Shown here piece by piece: positions 23,370 to 34,114 of a DNA stretch of 64,000 bases. Numbering within the stretch: the first letter of the stretch is position 1; the number at the start of each line of letters is the position of its first letter. Position numbers and translations under genes: made by a program. The notes below the pieces were generated by a model. The model had not been told where the DNA came from and did not search any database. It saw only the letters and a list, made by a program, of their open reading frames with translations. The DNA lies in contig NC_064621.1 of assembly GCF_023898315.1 (NCBI RefSeq), positions 135,530,521-135,594,520 on the forward strand, read 5' to 3'. This DNA is from Schistocerca nitens (Eukaryota > Arthropoda > Insecta > Orthoptera > Acrididae).

Positions 23370-23911
23370 GTTGTTGTTGTTGTGGTCTTCAGTCCTGAGA
23401 CTGCTTTGATGCAGCTCTCCATGCTACTCTATCCTGTGCAATCTTCTTCATCTCCCAGTACCTACTGCAGCCTACATCCTTCTGAATCTGCTTAGTGTAT
23501 TCATCTCTTGGTCTCCCTCTACGATTTTTACCCTCCACACTGCCCTCCAATACTAAATTTGTGATCCCTCGATGTCTCAGAACATGTCCTACCAATCAAT
23601 CCCTTCTTCTAGTCAAGTTGTGCCAGAAGCTCCTCTTCTCCCCAATTCCATTTAATACCTCCTCATTAGTTATGTAATCTACCCATCTAATCTTCAGCAT
23701 TCTTCTGTAGCACCACATTTCGAAAGCTTCTATTCTCTTCTTGTCTAAACTATTTATCGTCCACGTTTCACTTCCATACATGGCTACACTCCATACAAAT
23801 ACTTTCAGAAACGACTTCCTGACCCTTAAATCTATACCGGATGTTAACAAATTTCTCTTCTTCAGAAACGCTTTGCTTGCCATTGCCAGTCTACATTTTA
23901 TGTCCTCTCAT
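23370..23911 (-). mobile_element. 5'-truncated LINE 3' end (family 1), minus strand
   Basis: Minus frames 23596-23883 and 23389-23595 encode the same C-terminal protein as 19458-20024 (AMYGSETWTINSLDKKRIEA; EGKNRRGRPRDEYTKQIQKD), split by one frame change near 23595. The (CAA)n tail is at 23370. CGTAAATAT (23361-23369) and CGTAAATGT (23912-23920) form a near-perfect target duplication. Confidence 0.93.
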
Positions 23912-24209
23912 CGTAAATGTACGACGTTACTTTTTTATTCGACCAGGTCTTTGGATGCTACACTCTTCGTGTCAGATACTGTATTTTACGTTATATGTAG
24001 ATAAATATTGTTTCTAGGAGAATCATAAACACTCTCTTGTATAAGGAAGTGATTGTGGTTCCCTGTCAAGCTGCAGTATCGAAATACAGTGTGACGCTGT
24101 GGCCAACAAGTAGACACAGTTACTTGCACGTCCACAGACACCGCGAATAGAGAGTACGATGCCTGTGTCCTCTGCCGGAGTTCTGCGCTTAACCCTCCGA
24201 GTAAAAACT

Positions 24210-24548
24210 AATACGAAACTCCGCCCGAACAGGCCATGAAGGTCCAACGATACTGCCGGCCGCCATGTCATCCTCAGCCCACAGGTGTCACTGGATGCGG
24301 ATATGGAGTGGAACGTGGTCTGCACACCGCTCTCCTGGCCGTGTGTCACTTTACGAAACCGGAGCCACTACTTCTCAATCAAGTAGCTCCTCAATTGCCG
24401 TACAGGGGCTGATTGCACCCCTATTGCCAACAGCGGTCGGCAGACCGGGTGGCCACCCATCCAGGTTCTAGCCCAGCCCGACAGTGCTTAGCTCCGGTGA
24501 TCTGACGGGAACCGGTGTTACCACTGCGCCAAGGCCGTTGGCAACCCT
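24210..24548 (-). mobile_element. 5S rRNA-derived SINE (SINE3 type)
   Basis: On the minus strand the head resembles 5S rRNA around its internal promoter: CACCGGTTCCCGTCAGATCA, then a GGGCTGGGCTAG segment and CTGGATGGGTGGCCACCCGG. The body then reads GGAGCTACTTGATTGAGAAG and GAGGATGACATGGCGGCC. A plus-strand copy is at 32457-32805. Known 5S-headed SINEs are transcribed by pol III and copied by LINE enzymes. Confidence 0.88.
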
Positions 24549-24756
24549 TCGAGGAGAACTTTTAAATATACGTATCACCGATCATAAATGGTGTTTATTA
24601 ATTTATTTTCTACAAATAGTCGACTGCGTTGGTATTTAGATATTCACTGTAATGTCTCTAGTAAGAATAAATACCATTTTTACATTTGTTTGTTCCCAAG
24701 TGTGAATATCAGTGGGCAGGTGAATAAAAAATTAAAGTTCTACGTTTTGGACCTAG

Positions 24757-25030
24757 ACGGGCCAATCGGGACCGACCGCCCGCCCTGTCATCCTCCGCCA
24801 ATGACGTCATTGGGTGCGGTATGGAGGGGCGTGAGGTCAGCAACCGCTCTCCCAGTCGTTGGCAGGTTTCTTGGCCTTGGAACCGCTACTAATGGATTGA
24901 GTAGCTCTTCAGTTGGCCTCATGAGGCTGAGTGCATCCAGTACCACTCTTCCCACCAATAAAAAGTCTCTGCCAACTCCGGGAATCAAACCCGGGTCCAC
25001 CACCTCCGACGGCAATCAGCCACGCTGACC
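24757..25030 (-). mobile_element. SINE with tRNA-like head and the same body as the 5S SINE
   Basis: The minus strand starts with a head carrying a B-box-like GGGTTTGATTCCC near 24985. It then enters a body with GGTGGGAAGAGTGGTACTGG, GAGGCCAACTGAAGAGCTAC, GAGAGCGGTTGCTGACC and GAGGATGACAGGGCGG. This body is closely related to that of 24210-24548 and 32457-32805, but the head is not 5S. It touches the inner edge of the right foldback arm. Confidence 0.8.
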
Positions 25031-25390
25031 ATTAAGTTGTGGAGACGGATGAGCGAGTGAGTAATGGCACGAATATTTATCGGTAGCCTTTCGAGACACT
25101 CGTATTCAAAGCTGATTTTACGTTCAGCTAGCATTTGCCACTTGTGGTTTTACTCTTGTTAAATTTTCTCATACTAAAATACATACACCAATATTTACTA
25201 CACCATATGGTATAAAATCAATACGGGAAACGTTTGCAACCATTTCCAGAGCTACGTTTCTTCCACGGCGTATATGTTAACATATCGATTTGTTTGACAA
25301 ATTATCTCGACAATGCAAGCCGCTAAGATAGTATAAGCTATTTCCGCTGACAGAGGGCATGTAGGATGATGACTGAAGACATGTAACAAG

Positions 25391-28055
25391 ACGAAAATCG
25401 TTTAGGTACGCACTGGAATCTAATAGATGTATTATTCACTCATTTCTGGTTGTTTAATTAAAGGTGTCATACTGACATTCGTGAGTATTTCTTATAGATT
25501 CGTGAGAAAGTTTTTAAAAACATGGCATAGTTTCATGGCAGATGAAGTTGTTGCTGATCGTGTCATGAACTGCTGGGAAAAAGGTTTTAGAAAAGCACAC
25601 AGAAGAATGAGAATTTGGAGAAGACTCTGATAATGTAGCTACTATACTACAGTTCGAAGCACTACTACAGTAACTGATGATAGGCCGGGTAACACACTTC
25701 CAAGTGAAAAAGTGGGTGAAAGCGCTACTACAGTTACAGCAGGTGGAGCATACTGTTGTCTCTGCTTGAAGGAGCATTTCATAAAGGTCGTGGAAACCGA
25801 CACTAATACTGCAGTAGCTGCAAAGGTGGATTTATATGCCTGACCTGAAGTTGATTGTGGTCCCCAGACTTTTGGAAATAGTCTTCCTGCTCAGGGCGTG
25901 TGTTTACTAACAGAATCTGACATTGATAATTTTATGCAGATATTTGCAAACGTTTTCAGCTCTGATTCTATGCTCCTGATTCATTGGTACGTTCATTCAT
26001 CACCCAAGAACTTATGGTGGACCTACAAATGCTGAATAAATTCAATAGTTTTATTAATTACTGTTCCCAGAGAAAACATACTGAAATGTATTTCATTGTT
26101 AGGTTCACTGGAACATTTTATCACGTAAAGGTTAAATACGTGGACGCGCTCACGTACTGCAGGTTGATGCTTTCGGGCCGCGACACAGGGTGCAGTGTTG
26201 ACCTGTTGCTTACTTTGTGGTTTTCCGTCTTTTGGTATCCACACTTAATTGATTTTGTACGCAGACGACGACCTTGTTTTCTTTTGCACTCTATTAAAAA
26301 AGTGAAGGGAGTCGTTACCGAGTGCTCGAACTGTCGTTTGTTCCACTGGTGACTGAGTGCTGAGTGACACTGTGTAAAGTGTATGCTTCGCCGGCGATGG
26401 GCGAAACATGACAGAATCTCTGACCAGAGAGTAGTTTATTGTTAGTTGTTGCTTGTCGCGAGTCTGCGCTAGTCTGCGCGTGTCGACAGTAGTAGTCAGT
26501 CTGCAGTAGTAGTCGGTCGGCTTTAGTAGCGAGTGGACGGTAGTAGTCTGCGGGAGTCGGCATGCGTCGGCTGTGTGCTCTGGTCGCGACTCTGGTCAGG
26601 ACTCTGGACGATGAGTATTGTTGTAGAAGGTAAAGAAGCAGCATTGCGCATATCTAATAATGTATTTTAATTGTAATTAATTTGTTCAAAAAATGCCCCA
26701 ATAATAATTTTTTTTATAAAGTAATTCTTTTAAAGAAAAATATTCATTTCAATTTAAAGAATATTTCCTATGTATTCCCTCCAAGAATAAAAAAAAAATA
26801 TACGCTAGCATTGCACGAAGCTGTGTCGAAGAATGTATAATTAAGAGCAGATATAGTTGCAGTTTTATTGAGGTAAGAATTTTTGCTTTTTTTTATTGAG
26901 AATACAGGGCCGAAGGTCAGCGCTGCTGCCCTTATAAAATTTACCAGATATTATTATTTCTGTTAGGAGGTTACATTTGGTTCATGGTTCATTATTTAAT
27001 CAATATTATTGTGGGTTTAATGGTCAATTTTTATTTAACAATATTTCGTGTGGGGAGGTTACACTAGGCACCATTTCAAATTTTCATTTATTAAATTTTG
27101 CTGGGAGGTTACAACTGAACTTCTGCTATCTACGACGAGTGTGACACTAAACAACTCCCGTTTTTAATTGACTATTTGCTATCTTCCGGATCACCTGCAC
27201 TGATTTTGGCTGTTGCCGGTCGGCTTATTTAACCCTCGAGTGGGTGCAGCGTTTTTTATGACACCAGTCGGAACGTTGCGTAATTTGTACACATGGCAGC
27301 AACGTAAACACGTAAGATCAGTATAAGAGTTTCATCTTAGTTTCATTGAGCAGCGATAAAATATACTTACATTATACGAGCTAGACCAGTGTTTAATTAA
27401 GCAACAATAAAATAAAATTTCATTACATTAGTCTATTGGCGCGTGCAAGTGTAGCCCCCCTCCCCTCTCCTGTAGTGATCCACTCGAAGCATTAAACAGC
27501 GCAGTTGCTTCAGATCACAGCCAGCTGTTTATTCTACTGTTAATTATCTCGAAGGCAATTGCCTTATCGTGGGTCTGTACTGATAGCTGGGAATCTAGGT
27601 CATTTTCAAGCAGGGATCGTAAATTTTTTCTCGCCTAAGTCGCTATTTATTTTATACTACTGCTGTTCTCTTGGACCTATGATAATTCAGTTGACCTCAG
27701 TGTTAGTCGAAACAATAATGAAGGAATAGAAATGGGCTCGCCATTTGAGAATAACAATGGAACGGTTGCAGACTATGTTATTTGTGGTTGGCGCACTTCA
27801 TACTCAGACACGCCCGCTAGAATATTAATAAAATCTTAGTCGAAACATAAACATTATACTTACAAACACATACAGTGCCAGTACTAAAGTAGACACCAGA
27901 TCGTATCATTCACTATGTACCTCCATTATTATGAGTAAACGTAACATACTGGGGTAGAAGTGACTTTTTCGTGTTCCGATAAATTATTTTTTTTCTTTTC
28001 CTTTAATTAACATGATTGATGTTATCTGAAATATGTACATTTCACACATGTGCAG
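25391..28055. other. Unassigned DNA, mostly AT-rich
   Basis: No intact gene. A possible pogo-type scrap is at 25533-25690. The stretch 26460-26620 is rich in GTAGTAG and GTCGG words and gives a low-complexity frame on minus (26315-26644). GGAGGTTACA recurs near 26968, 27056 and 27103. The rest, including 27150-28055, shows nothing recognised. Confidence 0.45.
25533..25690 (+). pseudogene. Possible C-terminal scrap of a pogo-type transposase
   Basis: The frame reads MADEVVADRVMNCWEKGFRK, and a shifted frame then gives EFGEDSDNVATILQFEALLQ. The Trp-Glu-Lys-Gly-Phe-Arg-Lys pattern after a helical segment recalls the region downstream of the catalytic core in pogo/Tigger proteins. It is short and shifted. 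Confidence 0.3.
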
Positions 28056-28059
28056 ATGT

Positions 28060-29085
28060 GGTACGTATCCAGAAAGCAGCAGATACCGGTGGTCAGGTTG
28101 ACGCCATGTTCCTAGAATTCCGAAAGGCGTCCTATACAGTACCGCAATGCCGCGTAGTGCACGAAATACGAGCGTGCAGAATAGCAGACTAGCTGTATGA
28201 CTGGTTTGAAAAGTTTCTAGGAAACAGAACGCAGAATGTCATTACAAGTGAATGTTATTGGAAAATTACTGTTCAAAATATGTAAATAAGTGACCTCCGG
28301 GATGACGCCAGCAATTCCAGAGGCTTTTCGCGGATGATGCTGTTGTATACAAGGAAATCGAAACACCAGATAATTTTAGCGAAATGCAGCAGGACCTGCA
28401 AACGCTTGGTGAAGGGATTGGCAACTGACGTTCAACTTAAATAAATGTAACGTTTTGCGCATAATTAGGCAGAAAGCACCATTAAAGTATGAACAAAAAG
28501 TAATCAGTCTCATGTACAAAACATTTAGTAGTGTACGTGTATAGCGATTTAAAGTGGAATGACTTCATAAATGTAGTCGCAGGTGAGGCAGCTGCCAGAC
28601 TGAGATTCATTGGTAGAATACTCACGAAATGTAGTCCTTTGACAGATGAGGCAGCTTACACTTGAATATTACTCGTCAGTATGGGACCGTTAGAACTGAT
28701 TGATGAAACAGGGAACATACAAAGAAGAGAAGCGCGTTTAGTTACAGGTTCACTTACCATGCACGAAAGCGCCACGAAAGTGCTCATCTAACATCAGTGG
28801 CAAGCGCTGGGTGAGAAGTTCTGCATCAAGGTTTGGTTTACTGTTCAAGTTTGAGAGCGTATGTTTATGGAAGAGTCAAACAACATATTGATTTCTTACA
28901 TTTGGCGAAAAGTCGTGAATGAAAATGAGAGATTCCAGGTCACAGGGAGGCTTACTCGTTATGTCTCTTTCAGCGAACCTTTCGGGACTGGAACAGGAAA
29001 AGGGGCAAGTAACCGTGTTACACAACCTACTGTCCGCCAAACACGATAAGGTTGCTTGCAACTCATAAGTGTAGATGTTTATGTT
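28060..29085 (+). mobile_element. Decayed jockey/CR1-like LINE 3' part
   Basis: Broken plus-strand frames give an RT region: DAMFLEFRKASYTVPQCRVV near 28110, an FADD-type active site in RGFSRMMLLY / SRMMLL and its shifted frame near 28330, and a C-terminal part with LRFIGRILTKCSPLTDEAA near 28600. The 3' end holds a YVSFSEPFGTG segment near 28960. Many stops and shifts show age. No tail or flanking duplication was found. Confidence 0.78.
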
Positions 29086-30252
29086 TCGCTTTTTAGGTAC
29101 TGCACCCAGAGACATTAATATCAGAAATGAAGATGATGTCAGTTGAAGAGCAGTTACATTGAAACAGATGAATAATGGTGTTAGTTGATATGGGCGGTGG
29201 TGCGACGTACAAGAACTATAAACCGTGATAGTAAAGATCAATAACAATTACTTACCAATGTACAAAATTGCAGTAAAGTGAGTGCAGACAGCTGAAGGAG
29301 ACGTGTGGTGAAAGAGGCGTAATGACTTCTTGGGAGACTGATTGGCGACTTGTTGTATGACAGAGATACGTAAGGTTATTATTAATCGAATACACAGTTT
29401 AAAGATTTAGTTCTTTTACTTAGTGAAACGTATTACCTATCTACATTCAGAAACATTCTCACAGATGAAATTACACAATCGCTTGTTACAATTACTTGGT
29501 CACTTTGCAGCGTACGTGCTTGAAATGTAACAATTAAAAGTGAAGGAACGACACACAATCCACTAGCTGGCTGTTAGGTAATGATATAATAATTTAAAAC
29601 AACAGTAAACACGTTAATGACGAATAGTATTATACTTTTACCGCCAGAATTTCACTTCTCTTCTAGGGATAATGAAGGAGTAAGTTTTCCCTGTGGATTG
29701 TATTCCAGATACTGTAGAGCCTGGGATCTGTTTAGTATCGCTCGATGATGAGACGGATGTGTTTGGGTTAGGTGATGTAAAAACCTTGCAAGTGTTGAAT
29801 CTGCACGCTAGAGGAACTTTGGTTTATCGTGTGACCAGAGCACTAATATCACAAAAAACTGTAAAGAAGTTTCATAAAAAGTTGTACAAACAACTGATCC
29901 TGCATAGAGCTATGATAAAAATTTTGGTAAGCTTTGCAGGACAGACATGAAGCTATGCTGAAACTTCTGCCACAGTTTTGGGGACTCTACAAGGTTATGA
30001 GTTTCGTAACTCCTATCAGGCTAATTTTGTAGGAGATGGCAACAGCTAGAGAGTGCCAAGCTTAAGTGTCCCACCTTAAGCTGGCAAGTTGCCCCAGTGA
30101 ATCGTAACATCGTTTACCTGTGCCTCGGTTAGCAATAGTTTTGCTTCTTTGATGTGTTATATTTTAACAGTATTTACATGTGCAGTGGTTATTTCACTGT
30201 CCTGTTTGGTGGGGATGGCTAGCAGTTTCATGGAGAAAGGGGGGGGGGGTTG
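29086..30252. other. Unassigned DNA
   Basis: No gene or repeat recognised. The frame 29693-29950 lacks a known domain. A short G run lies at 30240-30249. Confidence 0.45.
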
Positions 30253-31582
30253 TGTTATAAATTAGCTAGCCACGGTACAGCTGAAGTTCCTCTTCACTTG
30301 GTAGTTAGCACCAGTGATGAATTCCTGTGGCGAAAGAGCACTTATAGAACTACAAAGTGATTGAGCCCAGCGCCACGGTGAGACGATGGGTCGCCAAAAG
30401 CAGAGAGTGGACTGGTGTGGGACCAGGAATGGGCAACAACTTGGAGTTAGCACTGGGGGTTGTGTAAAGCAATGGTTGGACAAGGCGCCTCAAGCTACAC
30501 AGAGCCCCGGCTGATGTGCCGACCGGTCTGGTTTACATTCCAGAGACGCTGGCTGGTTCAGGAAGTTGGCTGGTGGTCGTAGGTGTCTGGGAGGATGTGT
30601 GGCAGGTGGCTGCTGACATCTGATGATAGTGGACTCTGTATGGAGGACGGGACAGTCGGTCTGGACATGGGGAGTTGGGCGAAGGGAGAGTGAGGAAGCA
30701 GTGCCACAAGCTAGACAGGAGTCAGCTGGACAAGACGTTGTGGCAAGTTCACGTGGCCAGCAGTGGAGGCGGCCTGATGGAGTCTGGGCCTGAGAGCACA
30801 GCGACTTATCAGCATGAGGCAACGATTCCTTCTCTGGGTATGTGGACTGCACCTGACATCTTGGGTCCGGTGAGCATCGCGCTTATTAGGCCCAAGCAGA
30901 TATTAGCTGCTGGTCGTGCTCTGGCGAGAGTGTGAGAGTGTGACGCTGGTTGCGCTCGGTGAAAAATTTCGATCGTGGAGGCGCCTGAGTCTGCTTGTGT
31001 TTCAGTTTAAGCTGTGCTAGTTATGACAGTGTCATAAGTACGGGGCCAATGCAAGGCCTTATTTTGGCATCTGAAATAAGTTTTAGCTGGAGAAGTTTCT
31101 GTGAGAATTAAATCGTAACGGTGCATTTAATATTCTTGGAAATTGTGCTTAACTGTTTTACCTTCCTGACTTGGAGACTACTGGACTTGATAGAATTACC
31201 CGATTTCGTGTTGCCCTCTGGTCAGCATTGTGTAGCCTGGTTCAGTGTGACTTGATTTTCTGATTACTATTTATTTTGTTCCTTAGGTGGCTGTGAGTAC
31301 TATAGGACTTAACATCTGAGGTCATCATTTCCCTAGAATTTAGAACTACTTAAACATAACTAACCAAAGGACATCACACAGATCCATGCCCGAAACACGA
31401 TTCGAACCTGCGACCGTAGCAGCAGCGCGGTTCCGTACTGAAGCGCCTAGAACCGCTCGGCCACAACGGCAGGCGTTTCTTAGCTGTATTTCGATTAGTT
31501 TTGGTGTTGGAAGTTCATGAACAATTAAAAAGCGAATGAAATATAAGACCGAATAACTTTGGTCTCACTAATTAATATAACA
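30253..31582. repeat. Candidate solo LTR containing a SINE
   Basis: The ends are TGTTATA at 30253 and its inverse TATAACA ending at 31582, the TG...CA form of LTRs. Flanks GTTG and GTTA could be a worn 4-bp duplication. An AATGAAATATAAG signal-like stretch lies near the end. Without the SINE the length is about 1.14 kb. No internal coding part is present and no second copy is in the window, so this is tentative. Confidence 0.42.
31287..31474 (-). mobile_element. tRNA-derived SINE (type A), older copy
   Basis: Minus-strand type A sequence with several substitutions. It is flanked by GTTCCTTAG (31278-31286) and GTTTCTTAG (31475-31483), a 9-bp duplication with one mismatch. It lies inside the candidate solo LTR. 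Confidence 0.9.
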
Positions 31583-32444
31583 GTTATTTGTCATAATAAG
31601 GACAGTGCCGGAAGTTAACTGGTTTGCAGGATCGTATATAGTAAGAAATGGTTTTATGAACGAAAGGAGTTTTTTAGTCATAATTCTGAATTTAAAAAGA
31701 AATGTAGTTCAATGTGATAATTTGCAGGTACATAAATACAGCGATATTGAGAAACTACCATTGCTTTTACAAAAAGTCTTTCGAGCACTATTTAGAGAAA
31801 TGTTCCGCCGAATTGAGCTTTTATGATGTTTGACATAAGCTGCCACTTAGCTGGTGTTATCGGTGAACTTCGACGTCCGCGTCGTTAGTACATAATACTC
31901 GAGCGTGTGCAGCCCAATAATTACTGTCGTCTCGCTGCTCCTCTTAATCGTGGCTGTCCGTTGCTAATTTAGCGGGAACGCAAAGTGTTTCTAGGAATAT
32001 CTTAAATTACGCATGAGCTGTATGCGCAGACACGAGACGGAAGTAAGACACCCTTCATTCAATAAACGTATGACATATCCCGACGTCACAATGTTTTCCA
32101 GTCGTTAATAGTCACGGCTTCAGATTCATGCGTTTCCGTTCCATTGCGGCTCGGCACATTTCACAGTACAGCACGCAGCGGCAGAAGTGACTTCAATGAT
32201 TTGCGTGGACGTGCTTACGTTTGCCGCATCACAGTCGGTGGCGATGTTGAGCACCAGTGATGTGAACTGGGAACGTGGAGAGATGCACTACCCAGTGGTA
32301 TGTGCCTATTTTCTGGATGACATATAGCTTTTGCACAGTCGCATTCTGAAACCCTCGAGGTACTTAATAATAGCCCTGCATGTATAGATGTATCCGATGA
32401 TATGTGGAAGTTCCCATTCCCGATGAAAATATTTAATGTTTTGG
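31583..32444. other. Unassigned DNA
   Basis: No gene recognised. Short frames such as 31605-31826 have no visible domain. Confidence 0.45.
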
Positions 32445-32456
32445 CTGGTTTCGTTG

Positions 32457-32805
32457 TCTGGCAACGGCCTTGCCGCAGTGGATACACCGGTTCCCGTCAG
32501 ATCACCGAAGTTAAGCGCTGTCGGGCATGGCCGGCACTTGTATGGGTGACCATCCGGGCCGCCATGAGCTGTTGCCATTTTTCGGGGTGCACTCAGCCTC
32601 GTGATGCCAATTGAGGAGCTACTAGACCGGACAGTAGCGGCTCCGGTCAAAGAAAACCACCATAACGACAAGGAGAGCGGTGTGCTGACCACACGCCCCT
32701 CCTATCCGCATCCTCAGTTGAGGATGACACGGCGGTCGGATGGTCCCGGTGGGCCACCTGTGGCCTGAAGACGGAGCGCAAAAAAAAAAAAAAAAAAAAA
32801 AAAAA
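32457..32805 (+). mobile_element. 5S rRNA-derived SINE (SINE3 type), plus strand
   Basis: Positions ~32461-32578 resemble 5S rRNA over nearly its whole length, including GATCACCGAAGTTAAGCGCT and GTATGGGTGACCATCCGGG, which cover the internal promoter. The body follows (GAGGAGCTACTAGACCGGAC; GAGGATGACACGGCGGTCGG) and ends in ~26 A residues. Flanks CTGGTTTCGTTG (32445-32456) and CTGGTTCGCTG (32806-32816) look like a worn target duplication. Confidence 0.92.
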
Positions 32806-32816
32806 CTGGTTCGCTG

Positions 32817-33747
32817 TATAGGGGGCTGAGATACGTAGTTGGTGCATTACAGGCCAAATACTGCCGAGTCTACAGTATACGATAAGTATAAACACATGTT
32901 ACGAATGGTCGAAGATTTCTATCACTCGGCAATTGCGAATTACAAATGTAACATATAAATTTGTAAATGAAAGGTTGCAGTCAAATAAAATCTGCAGGTA
33001 CTATTTTAATGACTTTAGATGATGAGTACAATAGTAGAAGTACTTTTGAGAATGCGGTATATACCTGCAAAACACTTATTGGTGTCGATGCTCCAGCAAC
33101 TAAATAAAATATAAGTTGAATAACAGGGAAACAACAGATTCCTACTTCACGTAATTAGTTATGAACAACAACATACCTTGCGAGATATTCAGTTTGAAAT
33201 GCGTACTATGTCTTCATTGCAGAAGCCACGGAAATCTCACAAGTACATAAGTCGGCACTACGAAATATTTCTATCTCTCGCGACCACGCGGAAACTACCC
33301 CGCCACTGTGTGTCCGTCGCGACGTCCAGCACCTCCCGTGTCCTGTGCGACTGTCTCTGGCGCCGCACTGTTCCGAACTGCCTCGTGCCCTCTCCGGAAA
33401 CGACGCTCCTCCCCAACCTCCATAAGTGTCACTTAGTCACGAGCGCTGTGATTGGCCAGAGCTCTCCCTTCATGTTTCCAATCCAACGTGCACTCACAGA
33501 CATATTGAAACACATACCAAATACTGGATTTACATTTAAATAACTTGAAATTAAATAAATATTCCTACGCCTGGACCATAAACATCCTCTGACACACATT
33601 ATTAGATACATAAACAAATTAAGTAAATATATATCAAAGGAAAAGAACAAAAGGTAGCCCAGTAGCCTAATGTCTCTGTGCCTTCTAAAACACAGTAAAT
33701 ATTTAACCAATTTCTTCATGAATAGTATATATCGGATGTAAACAAAG

Positions 33748-33836
<89 letters not shown>

Positions 33837-34114
33837 TATGCTGTAACTGTAAAGCACTTATGGCCACTGTAAAGTACTTATGGCCTGACGCGATCGATAG
33901 TAATAGACCACTTTGATCTCCAATAACTGTCTGTAATTTATACCAATTTAGGTTTACATTAACAGCTTTGTTGGAAATTCGTTGCTGGGTTTTACTTGTA
34001 TTATTTTACCATCAGATATTAAACTTTAAGCTAATAAAGATATTGAAAATCTGATTACACCATCAGAATCGTCGTGCAAATAATGCTAATGTACATGTTT
34101 CTTTTTGAGGTATC
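32817..34114. other. Unassigned DNA with a compound microsatellite
   Basis: The stretch 33250-33480 is GC-richer with frame 33178-33543 but no domain. (AC)n then (AT)n runs at 33749-33834. The rest is AT-rich. Confidence 0.45.
33749..33834. repeat. Compound (AC)n(AT)n microsatellite
   Basis: About 40 bases of AC steps pass directly into about 45 bases of AT steps. Minus-strand frames across it are artefacts. Confidence 0.95.

Larger units (their letters stand above)
22641..25390. mobile_element. Foldback-type element with ~350-bp inverted arms
   Basis: Left arm 22641-23000 starts TTGTTACATGTCTTCAGTCA and recurs inverted at 25033-25390, at perhaps 75-80% identity by eye. Shared landmarks are ATGTTAACATATACGCC, GGTGTAGTAAATA and GCTAGCTGAACGTAAAATCA. 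The ~2 kb between the arms holds a LINE end, a 5S-headed SINE and a second SINE. No transposase was recognised inside and the superfamily is unknown. Confidence 0.8.

Noticed and set aside
24588-25028. 146-codon protein on plus
   Set aside because: It lies across a SINE in antisense and has no domain.
32457-32580. 5S rRNA gene
   Set aside because: The match to 5S is good but diverged, and it runs into a SINE body with a poly(A) tail and flanking duplication.
33429-33857. 142-codon protein on minus
   Set aside because: The frame is carried by the AC/AT microsatellite, giving Ile-Tyr and Val-Cys runs.
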